Assembly: GCF_041260155.1 (NCBI RefSeq)
Contig: NC_091930.1
Coordinates: forward strand, 43,281,096-43,345,095
Direction: 5' to 3'
DNA: 64,000 nucleotides
Source of the DNA: Ptychodera flava
Lineage: Eukaryota > Hemichordata > Enteropneusta > Ptychoderidae
Part shown: one piece after another, positions 1 through 10,479 of the stretch
Layout: each line of letters begins with the position of its first letter
How positions within the stretch are numbered: the first letter of the stretch is position 1
The notes under the pieces: model-generated
Database searches by the model: none
Told to the model about the DNA's origin: nothing
What the model saw: the letters and a program-made list of their open reading frames with translations, nothing else
Position numbers and translations under genes: made by a program

Positions 1-842
1 GAATGACTAGTTTAATGCACTATATCTTCAAAGTCTACACAGCGGGAACATAAGTAATTCTTGAAAGACATAAGCCAGATACAAGGATACTTACTTACTT
101 CGGTACTTATGGGTTGTTAGGGACAAAGTTACACTGCCGTTTATGTTGCTTTGGAGGGGCACTATATATTTACATTGATTTATCCTATGTCCTTCAAGAA
201 TATAATGTTAATGCCAATTAAGCATACGTTTGTTTAGATCAAAGATATCAGCTCATGGAGTCAGATTTCGCCTAGCCATTAAATTTAACAACTTTAATTT
301 CTGCTCCGTATATTCTGATTTATAACAACTGTTAAATCAGTGACTTTTGAAAGTGCTTTTACAACATTTGACTTGCTGAATATAGACCTTCATGTCAAAC
401 TCTCTCTCTTCATTTTCCAGGAGCTTCTCTATTTTTCGAAATACAAATGAAGATTGCATTTAGATCCTCTACTGATCTGTCCAAGGTACCGTCTTATTTG
501 AAGATGTTGTTGCGTAGAGACGCGTTCCAGTAGCTGCCTGTTGACCTATGGATGGACTACAAAGCGGTCTGCCTCCTCTTTTTGTAAACATAACCACCAT
601 AACCGTTTTCACCATAAAGTTACACAATGAGATTCGATTATGTCACACGGCAGACTTAACAAAGTATACACAAAAATCATGTACAGCATTAGTAACTACC
701 TTTCTAATAGCTTTCCAATGCCTTATCAACCCATAAATACATAATTGTATTCCTAAATGCATCTAAAAGTAGCAAGGGCATTCTATAGAGAGGCGAACAT
801 CATAACCACATCAACATTTCGTTTAATTGACAACTTAGGATA
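1..842. other. unassigned sequence left of the tandem array
   Basis: AT-rich sequence with only short chance ORFs. A CT-rich tract followed by CAG near 400-420 looks like a splice acceptor, but no convincing exon follows. I see no gene or repeat I can name. Confidence 0.5.
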
Positions 843-913
843 TCTAAAATATTGTAGCACGTGCCTTGAGCTTAAAAGATTCATTAGCTGTAACTTTGGT
901 CATTTTTTATTTT

Positions 914-918
914 GTCTG
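914..918 (+). repeat. target-site duplication of LTR element, left
   Basis: GTCTG here is repeated at 4501-4505. Copies B, C and D carry the uninterrupted sequence with a single GTCTG, so this is a true 5-bp target duplication. Confidence 0.85.
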
Positions 919-1185
919 TGTGACGTAGTGTCATGTGATTGTTATTCATGAGCTGTCATTACTATTCATGAGGGCATGTATATCTCTCTTGGCCCCTTTT
1001 ACTCAAGTCAGTCTCCAGCTTACCATTACTCTATAGCTTAGTGTAATAAAGTAGCATCTTAGATTATATAGTACTCGCTGTTTCCAGTCGTCTTTACATC
1101 CCTTCATCATTGGAATACTAGCCTTGCCGGCCCCGACACGCTACCACATAACCGACAATACCAACGTAACCTCGGTTATATCACA
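919..1185 (+). repeat. 5' LTR
   Basis: Direct repeat of 4220-4500. It begins TGTGACGTAG and ends TATATCACA, giving the usual TG...CA ends. It contains a short AATAAA-like stretch (TAATAAAG near 1043) that could serve as polyadenylation signal. Confidence 0.9.
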
Positions 1186-2222
1186 TTGGAGCCAGCTGGT
1201 GGAATTCTAACCTCACATTCTCAGGACTTGGAGGAAACCTGGGTGTAACAAAGCTTAACCCGTGAGTACTTTAAAGACACTATAAGCCGTGTGTAAGACA
1301 CACTCGGAATTTTGACAAATAACTGTGTGCTACTAAAAGCTGAGAGACTCGGAACGAACGCTTCTATGGTTGTTGTAACCTGACTTTGCTACAAGCAGCA
1401 AGTTAAATATCTGCCGGAACTTTGGAAAGTTATCTGCAGTGGGAGACTGTTGTCATTTTTATGTATGCATTGGTATGTGGACATACCATCATAGCAGAAT
1501 CTCCGATACCTGAGATATTCCAGTGGAACTGAATTTGCTGATCAACTTAATACTGGTGCAGACGTCGCCGTGTGGACGTAGCTGATAAACCAGAGACGAG
1601 AAGTTGGATTTTGTGAGCACTGTCAATCTTGAAGAGAACTCAACCATAAACCAGCAGAAGCAAGTTCACAGAAGACGGGGGACAATTAAAGAAGACAAAA
1701 GAACTTTTGTGTGAAGTGAACTTAATTGAACCTTGCTGTGGACACTGTCAATGAAGCAACCGGACTTGCTTTTTTATGACTTTGAAATTTCTTTAAAATT
1801 TCTGTGTGCAGAGAATTTTCACAATCTTTTCAGTTTCAGTGTTTAATTAATCTTTCAGTTTACGCGGGAAGACACACCCGTTGACACAAAAGATTGTAAG
1901 TACTAAGATAAACACTTATTGAAACAAAGTCTTAACGATCTAAAGACAGGTTGTTTTTTGGGGTGAACGCCCCTTACTAAGTACATGTGTAAATTGTACG
2001 ACAAGAAATTTGCATTTCTGTGATTGTGCACTTGAGTATCTTTTCATTAGCAGTGAAAAACAAAGATAAGAAGCCGTGGGAAATACTATCATTCAGTTGC
2101 ATTCAATTAAGAAATTTACACTGACTGGGTGGGGTCAACACACTCTGTGGTTGATACCATTGCATTCTAGGGGTGACCAGGTAAGTGCATATCTCTTACT
2201 ACAGCCGTGTGCTAGTGAATGA

Positions 2223-2531
2223 ATGAGTATGTCCGATACGGAGGGTGAAGTATACTTTCCCAGTATGACAGAAAACCAAGACCCTAAAGTTAAAAAAGAG
2301 CCTGTCGATGATTATGGCGCAACAAGTGGTTTAAGTGGAAAAGAATTAGCTGAAAACCTGTTGCATCAAAAAGAAATTCTTCAGCTCAAATTGAATCTGT
2401 ATAAACAAGAGCAGGCAAATCACACGCAGCATTTAGAGAGAGAATGCATGCGTATAGATGCAGAGAGACAGAAATTTGAGCACGAAAACAATTTCGTGAA
2501 CTGGAAAAAGCAAAACGAGAAATTGAACTAA
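2223..2531 (+). pseudogene. gag-like N-terminal segment of the LTR element
   Basis: An open stretch of about 100 residues, acidic at first (with a KKEPVDD stretch) and then strongly charged and helix-prone, rich in E, K, Q and N, as in the coiled-coil parts of some gag proteins. Position between 5' LTR and reverse transcriptase supports a gag assignment; no zinc knuckle is seen. Fossil part of a broken element. Confidence 0.45.
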
Positions 2532-2743
2532 AGGCAGAAAGTAATTGCGGATTCGGTAACTGCAGATCAGCGTGCGGAACGGTTACGCTTACTGCAAGAG
2601 TACAGTGATGTTTTAACTGACGTGCCCGGTTGTACTGATCAGGTATAACATGATGTGATAACTACTGACGAAACGCCAATTTGTCAGAAACCATATCGTC
2701 TACCGCAGGCAGCTAAACAGACAGTTAAAGAGAACTGCAGAAA

Positions 2744-3943
2744 ATGCTGAAAGCTGGAATTATCACTGAATCAAAGAGTCCCTATGCCTCGCCTCTCGTT
2801 TTAGTCAAGAAAAAACAGGGCGGAATTCGATTCTGCGTTGACTATAGAGGACTGAATAAGGTCACGGTATCTGATGCATATCCGATGCCTAGACCAGACG
2901 AATTGATTGAGGAAATCGGCGGATCGAATTATATATCGACGATCGATCTCACAAAGGGATATTGGCAAATTCCCTTGAGCAAACGGGCTCGGGAGAAGTC
3001 CGCCTTTATCACTCCTTTTGGACTGTATGAGTTTACTGTTATGCCATTTGGGATGAAAAATGCGCCAGCAACTTTTCAGAGATTAATGGATAAGACATTT
3101 AATCAGCCCAGAGAAAAAGCATATATGGATGACTTGGGTCCACATGATCATTCATGGGAAGATCATGTTAAACACCTGCGTAGCATATTTGAGAGGTTGC
3201 GTAGTTGTAAACTAACTGCTAGACCAACGAAGTGCTATCTTGGTGGCAGTGAGGTTTCTTTCATTGGTTACGGTGCTGGAAGTGGAAAAATAAAACCTAT
3301 GGCAGATAAGGTTAATGCTGTTGTCAATTATCCAACACCAGTGACAAAGCGGGATGTCAGATCATTTTTAGGATTAGCAGGATACTACAGGAAGTTTATC
3401 CCAAATTTCTCTGACATTGCGACCCCATTGACTGAGCTAACATGTAAAAATAGCCCAGCCAATGTTCAATGGACTCAGAGCTGTGTTGATGCTTTCCAGA
3501 AGCTGAAAGACGCTTTAGCATCATCACCAGTTCTGGCGGTTCCAGATTATAATAAGCCGTTTGTGGTGCAGACAGACGCGTCTGACCATGGTATTGGTGC
3601 AGTTTTGTGTCAATATGATGACAAGGGAGAGGAACATCCGGTTCAGTATATTAGCCGAAAACTCCTCCCCAGGGAGAGAAATTACCCAACTATAGAAAGA
3701 GAGTGTTTAGCCATTGTTTGGGCTGTGGAAGCTTTGAATCCTTACTTGTACGGGAGAGAGTTTACAGTTCAAACAGATCACAATCCATTGGTTTGGTTAG
3801 ACAAAATGTGTAGTAAAAATCGTAGGTTGTTGCGATGGAGTTTAATACTGCAAGAGCATCAATTTAAGATTGAGTACAAGAAGGGCAGCGAAAATACAAA
3901 TGCAGATGCATTGTCGCGAATGTGGAGCTCAGATGTACGGTAG
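2744..3943 (+). pseudogene. Ty3/gypsy reverse transcriptase-RNase H segment
   Basis: About 400 residues. Reverse transcriptase motifs in order: LVKKKQGGIRFCVDYRGLNK, STIDLTKGYWQIPLS, the FGMKNAPATFQRLMD block and the catalytic YMDD box, then the connection region with SFLGLAGYYRKFIPNFS. RNase H follows with VVQTDASDHGIGAVLCQ, TIERECLAIVWA and a final DALSR. The order and signatures are those of Metaviridae pol. It belongs to an incomplete, fossil element. Confidence 0.9.
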
Positions 3944-4219
3944 TGTGTGAAGGTGCATGAATGATGTAGTGAAAGGGCTGTAGTGACCTGATATACACTG
4001 TTTTCGAAAATGCATGTTGAATTTTCAACCCTTATAGTAATGGTGTTTGCCCAGGTTGCTGTACCCGACTTAGTCAGTAGTTTTTTGTCATGTACTTTCC
4101 TTTAGATTCAGTAGTATTAGCATTGTATTATTTCATTTTGATTTTTGCTGATTTTCTGAATTATTTTGCCGTACTAGTGATGTAGACTCCCTGTCTCCAT
4201 CAAAATAAGGAGGGAGGAA

Positions 4220-4500
4220 TGTGACGTAGTGTCATGTGATTATTATTCATGAGCTGTCATTACTATTCATGAGGGCATGTATATCTCTCTTGGCCCACGT
4301 GTACTCAAGTCAGTCTCCAGCTTACCATCACTCTATGTACGTAGCTTAGAGCTTAGTGTAATAAAGTAGCATCTTAGATTATATAGTACTCGCTGTTTCC
4401 AGTCGTCTTTACATCCCTTCATCATTGGAATACTAGCCTTGCCGGCCCCGACACGCTACCACATAACCGACAATACCAACATAACCTCGGTTATATCACA
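4220..4500 (+). repeat. 3' LTR
   Basis: Direct repeat of the 5' LTR, preceded by a purine-rich tract (AGGAGGGAGGAA) and followed by the right copy of the GTCTG target duplication. Confidence 0.9.
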
Positions 4501-7482
4501 GTCTGTTTCAGTGTATCATCTGCAGTTTCTGGTGTGACTCCCTTTACAATAGAGAAATTCCTAATATTTAGCTCCTAATGTACCTTATGTGCTTTTAATC
4601 TGCATTTTTATTGTTTAAATTTTGTATTTTGGTCCGGACTAGAATACATTTATCAACAATAACAATGGTCATTTCACATATACAGACTTTGTTGGCAAGC
4701 AAGACACCGGGCATTGGTTATGACGATTGGATTATAGTAAAATTCTGTAGTTGATACATTGAAACAGAGTAGTGAAAATTAGTCATTAGATACAGCTAAT
4801 GTCCCTTTAAAATAGACTGTCATTTCACGAGTTTGAGCTAACTACAGTATTTTTCGTAACATGTGCGTTCCAGAAACTGGAAGGTTATGCAAATTTAGCG
4901 TTCGTAAAAGAGAGACAGACCATTACATCAGCGGTTTGACCACCAGTACTGCACAGTCTGTTTCACAAAGGTCTCTGCCTACACTAACTTTGTCTCATTG
5001 TCTCTATATATTTAAGTACCTTTTCCTCTGCAGCTGTTGATACGTAGAGCATTTTAATCAGCGGTGTAAATAGTGATTGAAAAACCGGTTTGATATTTCT
5101 TTGCTTGAATAACAATTGTAATATTTTTCTCTTTTTGTCAATGGTGTGTGTTTGTCAATTTTACCGCAGTAATCTAAGTTCAGTGTCGATAATTTGACTA
5201 ATCGATCAAATCACGAGACAGGCCAACACGAAAATGACATGATTTATTCACAACGAATTAACATGAGCAAAATCGTGACTTTAAAGTTTACTCAGAATGT
5301 TGATTTTTAGTCGTTTCATCATGCTGAGGCATGTCAGGGTATCCGAACAAAATCTACAATATGATAAATTTGTCAGTAGTCTCTTTTGATGTAGACGCAC
5401 TGAATAGAAAAGAAATGCCTATGGCCATTGATTCTATGTTGCGTAGTATTACCATTGAGATAAAATGCTTCTCGGGAGTTCGGAATCTCCAACTGTTCCA
5501 TGACCTTTAGCTTACAACTTGCGGAGGCTAAATTTGAAGCTTATGGGGTAAATAAATTTTCACCCGCCTAGTGTCGTGATACTGAAAGTTGCTTGGGGAA
5601 ACTTTGAACGAACATTTTAGTGTTTTATATCCGAGGCGCGAAATGCTTATTCCAACAAATGCAAGTAAGTTCAAAAATTTGACATTAATTATGATCGCTT
5701 CCAAAAAAACAAGAAAGTTGGGCTGGCTTCATTTTACCAACGTAGAAAATAATATTGGCGAGTTGCTGTTCCCTTGAACTATATGTATCTTTGAATATCA
5801 GTCAGAACCTTGTTTCCGTTTACTTTATAAAATATGATTGCATTGTTTAAAATTTGCAGCACTACATTATCCTGTCGAATCAGTTTGATTTATTGACACG
5901 CTACGTTTTGTCAAGCAGCTGTCTCGGGCTCCCGGTTTATGTAATCGTTAGAGTACAAAATGTTTATGTTTGGCCACTCCATGACCCCTTCAAAAGGTTA
6001 GACTTCAATATATTTGTTTGAACAAATCTACAAAACTCCCTGATAACTTTAGTAATGCGTATTCAGTGATTTTTACTACATTAAAGATATACCCCAATTA
6101 CAGTTAGGGGTACGCAATTAAAAAACGGCAAAACATTGTGTGCCTTTGCTGTTTTAGGTTGGCTTAACACTGTCTCTCTTGAGAGAGTCTCTATGCGAGG
6201 AACAACTTTGGCAAGCGAAGTTAGATGGTTATCTACATGCATCAAATATAAAAGCATAATATCATCCCATGTACATGTTCAACTGTATGAATAAGTAAGT
6301 AGCTGATTGATCGCAGTGTAACACAGAAGGCATAAAATATAAAGTCTGTCGACGAACACCAATAAATATCCAATCAGCAGATGGAGAATTCCGTAAATTC
6401 TCGATCGGAACCGACCTGCAGCGTGGGGCTGAAGCAAAGACATTAAGCTGTAGCTGCTAGCTGTAGCCTGCAGCAGTGCCGCGCTGTGAATGCATTTTCT
6501 TAAGAACAGAGTTGCCGTCGAGTGACCAAATATAACGGGATGTATGTCAATCCAAAGTTCATCGAAAGTAGGACGTAAACATCGAAGACCAGGATCGTGG
6601 CTGACGAATTGACACCAGCGGAGACCGTTGAAAGCCCGTTGTGGCCGGGGTTTGTGGTGTGGCTCTGGATCACTTTGGGTGTCATCGAAGGGAATTTTTC
6701 AGGCTCGAAAGTTTGCTCGTGTGATATTTTGAAAACCACGACATCTCCTAGAATAAGAACTGCTGTTTCTATCTTATCGTGCCTTCACTTCATGAATATA
6801 TATGCAAGTATTCCCTAACTCTGGTCATAGTCCTATAATGGCTGTTAGACGGTAGTGCGGCGACGCCTCACTTGCACTTGCAGGCGATGGCTGACTTCCT
6901 TCAGCGTCGGGACTACGCTAGATGATGATTGACAAGTTCAAATGACATAATCCATATGTCTGATCGGGTAAAGATGGCTTTCCGTGTATTACAATTTCAA
7001 CTTGATCTATGTATGAAAGTTCCCCAGTAAATTTGCATATATCCAGGGTGATTGGCCGTTTACTCGTTAAATGTATGTAATCCCCGGTAACTAAAAAAAA
7101 TCACGACAATATTTTGGCATGGCGCGGCAAATCTTCAACAATAGTTTTGACCAATCCAAAACAAAAGAAAAGTAAGAAGACCATTCAAATAATAATGGCA
7201 CCAGCAAAAAAACAGCACTCATATACAACGACGTTAAACTGAGAAAATTCCAAGGGATTATTCATAAATAATGCAAGATATAAGCTCGCATGTTTAAAAC
7301 GTTGAGAAAACAAGCTTTAGAATTAGGTATTTTATAGCTGTATGTACGTTAGGTCCAATAAACATGAAAAATAAGCCTCGCCTACGTGGATGCAGGTGGT
7401 TAAGTTGTAGGTATTGGTGATTATGAAGATGATCAAAGGGGAGGAAAACATACAATTAAACTTGACATCCTTATAAATGAAG

Positions 7483-7826
7483 ATAGAATGCGCCTTGGTG
7501 TAGATAATCGGACTCTCAAATTTCAGACACAGTTCTCTGATCTTCTACTCTTTGTAAACCGGCTTATTTTCAAGGTCTTGGAGTAAGAAAAATTTTCGAC
7601 CACTGAGTTTGAGTTTCAGAAAATTCCAGTAGAGTTAGACGGGTATAGCGGGCATTTTGAATTTCAAATTTTATTGAGGTAATTTATTACCCTGACTTCA
7701 AATTTTTCAAGGTGATCCAGGATTTTTATTGTTGATGTAATGAGAGAATATTTGAAAGTTTCATCAAGGAGATTAGGGAAAGCGTTAAAATCATTGACTT
7801 TGGAAGTACGTGCTACCTAAAGTGTT
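7483..7826 (+). mobile_element. MITE family C relic inside unit A
   Basis: The ends GATAGAATGCGCC and, at the right, ACGTGCTACC resemble the inverted termini of the intact family C copy at 46768-47119. The interior shares blocks such as GACTCTCAAA, CTTGGAGTAAGAA, TTTTGAATTTCAAAT and AGGTGATCCAGGATTTTTAT. Equivalent copies lie in units B (about 19230-19565) and C (about 23560-23905). Confidence 0.5.
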
Positions 7827-8015
7827 GGCCTGGCTCTACTTCCATCACTGTCGAACTGTGTGTTGTCATAAGGTCTCCCATCCTACTTAATATAAAGGAC
7901 ATAGCACTTGTGGTTGCTTATTTATTGACATAAACATATATTTTAGGTAAAAGGTCATCGAGGTCACATGACATTTGGTCAAAAAATTTCTCTCCTATAG
8001 TTATCCCTATATACC

Positions 8016-10087
8016 AACCAGATATGAACTGAAAATGCTCACGTGTTTCATTATATATTGCAGTTGTGTAAAATTGAACCTTTGCCACATGTTTACAACT
8101 TCATTGAAAGTATTATGATCAACATAATGAACAATAATCACTGCCGATTAGGTCATGAAGTATACAAATATGTAATAAGCTGAAATAAAAATATTACAGT
8201 TCTTTGACTGCTGTCATTGTATCTCCACTTTATATAGCAAGTGTAATTACCATTGGCCAAGTCCTTCAAGCCATATATGCCGAGCTGTGAAAGCTCATTA
8301 GATATGCAAATTATAAATTAGCTGACAAGAAAATGTGAAATGACTTTCGATATTGTTTTAACATGGTATAATCATCAATGTACATAGCATGTTTTGCCAA
8401 CTTTGATCAAGTAAATCTCGGTATATATCCCTAATAAGCAAAGTTCATTAAATATGTAAATTAGGAATTGGCTTAAGTAAAAATGCTTAATGATTTTCAA
8501 TAATGTTGTATGATGGTATATGCAATAAAAGTAGCAAGTTTTGTCAACTTTGGTCAAGTCGATTCAGATATATATCCCTAATTAGGAAAGTTCATTAAAT
8601 ATGCAAATTAGGAATTGGCTGAAGAGAAAATGCTTAATGACTGTCTTTAATGTACATAGCAAGTTTCATCAAGTCAATGCAGATAAATATCTCAAATTAT
8701 GAAAATTCATTTAATATGCAAATAAGAATTGGCTGAAGTAAAAATATGTCTTTTGACTTTCAATAATGTTATATCACAGTATCTTTGATGTATACAGCAA
8801 GTTTCAACCACTACAATCAAGTTAATTCAGATATATATCCCTAATTAGGAAAATTCAATAAATATGCAAATTCTGAATTGGCTGAAGTAAAACTGTTAAA
8901 TGACTTTCAATAATGTTGTATCATAGTGTCTTTAATGTATATAGCAAGTTTCATAAATTTTGGTCCAGTCAATTCAGATATACATCCCTAATTAGCAAAG
9001 TTCATCAAATATGTAAATTAGGAATTAGCTGAAGTAAAAATGCTTTATGATTTTCAATAATGTTGTATGATAACATCTCCAATACATGTAGCAAGTTTTG
9101 TCAACTTTGGTCAAGTCAATTCAGATATATATCCCTAATTAGCAAAGTTCATTAAATATGCAAATTAGGAATTGTCTGAAGAGAAAATGCTAAATGACTT
9201 TCAATAATATTGTATCATAGTATCTTCAATATCGTGTCAAATCAGATATATATCCCTAATTAGGAAAGTTCATTAAATATGCAAATTAGGAATTACCTGA
9301 AGAGAAAATGCTAAATGACTTTCAATAATATTGTATCATAGTATCTTCAATACATGTAGCAAGTTTGGTCAATTTTGATCGTGTCAAATCAGATATATAT
9401 CCCTAATTAGGAAAGTTCATTAAATATGCAAATTAGGAATTACCTGAAGAGAAAATGCTAAATGACTTTCAATAATATTGTATCATAGTATCTTCAATAC
9501 ATGTAGCAAGTTTGGTCAATTTTGATCGTGTCAAATCAGATATATATCCCTAATTAGGAAAGTTCAGTAAATATGCAAATTAGAATTACCTGAAGAGAAA
9601 ATGCTAAATGACTTTCAATAATATTGTATCATAGTATCTTCAATACATGTAGCAAGTTTGGTCAATTTTGATCGTGTCAAATCAGATATATATCCCTAAT
9701 TAGGAAAGTTCATTAAATATGCAAATTAGCAACTATCTTTCACGTCACCCCTTAATGGTTCCCACTGCTGATATATCTTGGTGTGATCAACATTTGTAGC
9801 AAATCTCATCAAATTGTGTGCAGTTGTTTTAATGTTTATCTGTTTTCTCTAAAATCATTAATTATGCAAATTAACAAAAAGTATGCAAGCCACGCCCACC
9901 AAAACCTTTTCAGTTCTAGCCATTTGAATTCCGAAGATGTCTACCAAATTTGACTGAAATACGTTCAGCCGTTTTTGAGATAATGGGGATACAGACACAC
10001 GGACACACAGACACACAGACACACAGACACACACACACACACACAGACATGGCTAAACCATATGCTCACGTGTGTGAACACGTGAGC
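8016..10087 (+). mobile_element. Helentron-like non-autonomous element (HINE candidate), copy 1
   Basis: Seen: left end AACCAGATATGAACTG with GCTCACGTG shortly inside it; about ten tandem repeats of roughly 147 bp (8290-9730); a unique stretch; a CA/CAGA microsatellite (9990-10046); and a perfect 10-bp stem with 4-base loop at the right border (GCTCACGTGT / ACACGTGAGC, 10064-10087). The flanks rejoin as in units C and D, at an A-run, with no clear target duplication. Known: Helentron-related non-autonomous elements have short 5' terminal motifs, central tandem repeats, a microsatellite and a 3' stem-loop, and insert in T/A-rich sites without duplication. Inference: this is such an element; no Rep/helicase gene is present. 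Confidence 0.6.
8290..9730 (+). repeat. about 147-bp tandem repeats
   Basis: About ten units. Successive GAAAATGCTAAATG marks at 9304, 9451 and 9597 give a period of 146-147 bp. Most units contain CCCTAATTAG, AAAGTTCATTAAATATG and an ATGCAAAT octamer. The last three or four units are almost identical and the outer ones more diverged, as in arrays that grow by local unequal exchange. Confidence 0.85.
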
Positions 10088-10479
10088 AAAAAATCAGACA
10101 TCCAGCTCTATTGGCTCGCTCAGAATTAGATATGTGCATAATTAATGAAGTGCAATATCATAAGGTCATAAGGTGTCTCATCATACCACACATATAGGGT
10201 GTAGCACTTGTGGTTACTGAGTTACGGACAAATGTGTATATTCGAGGTCATTGAGGTCACGTGACGTTTTGTCAACGAAATTGTATTGCTAAGTTATTCC
10301 TACATACCAAAATCACACCTCTAGCTCTATTGGCTCGCTCAAAATTAGATATGCGAATAATTAATGAGGTACAATATGTGGCGTCATAAGGTGTCCCATC
10401 ATAGAATATCTAAAATATTGTGGCACGTGCATGCTTTGAGCTTAAAAGATCCATTAGCTGTAACTTTGGTCATTTTTTT

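Larger units (their letters stand above)
919..4500 (+). mobile_element. Ty3/gypsy-type LTR retrotransposon, incomplete
   Basis: Fossil LTR element of about 3.6 kb with two LTRs, a 5-bp target duplication, a candidate primer-binding site directly after the 5' LTR (from 1186), a gag-like segment and a reverse transcriptase-RNase H segment, then a purine-rich tract (about 4203-4219) before the 3' LTR. The internal region is much shorter than in a whole family member, so the copy is broken, with several breaks. The two LTRs are close to identical, which suggests a fairly young insertion. It sits inside a MITE of repeat unit A and is absent from the other units. Confidence 0.9.
872..4810 (+). mobile_element. 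TTAA-flanked MITE (family B), split by the LTR element
   Basis: Left end TTAAAAGATTCATTAGCTGT and right end, read on the other strand, TTAAAGGGACATTAGCTGTA form inverted termini. Unsplit relatives of about 355 bp lie at 20664-21016 and 24453-24805. Target and termini include TTAA, as in Kolobok- or piggyBac-type elements. Confidence 0.6.
843..10408 (+). repeat. tandem 3.8 kb unit, copy A
   Basis: First full copy of the repeated unit, marked by the shared start TCTAAAATATTG. Two insertions stretch it to 9.6 kb: an LTR element (919-4500) and a hairpin-ended tandem-repeat element (8016-10087). Without them the unit is about 3.9 kb, matching copies B and C. The body runs from a split MITE (872-4810) through a long unique-looking section to a second MITE near 7480-7830, then one or two 226-bp type repeats. 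Compared with B and C it lacks about 125 bp near 5580. No protein-coding gene is recognised inside. Confidence 0.75.

Noticed and set aside
1186-1210. Assigning a particular tRNA primer to the LTR element
   Set aside because: The sequence after the 5' LTR is in the right place, but I could not match it to a specific tRNA 3' end by eye.
6597-6818. ORF MADELTPAETVESPLWPGFVV... conserved in units A and B
   Set aside because: Conservation reflects recent duplication of the DNA; the frame changes after about 45 residues between copies and both strands are open here.
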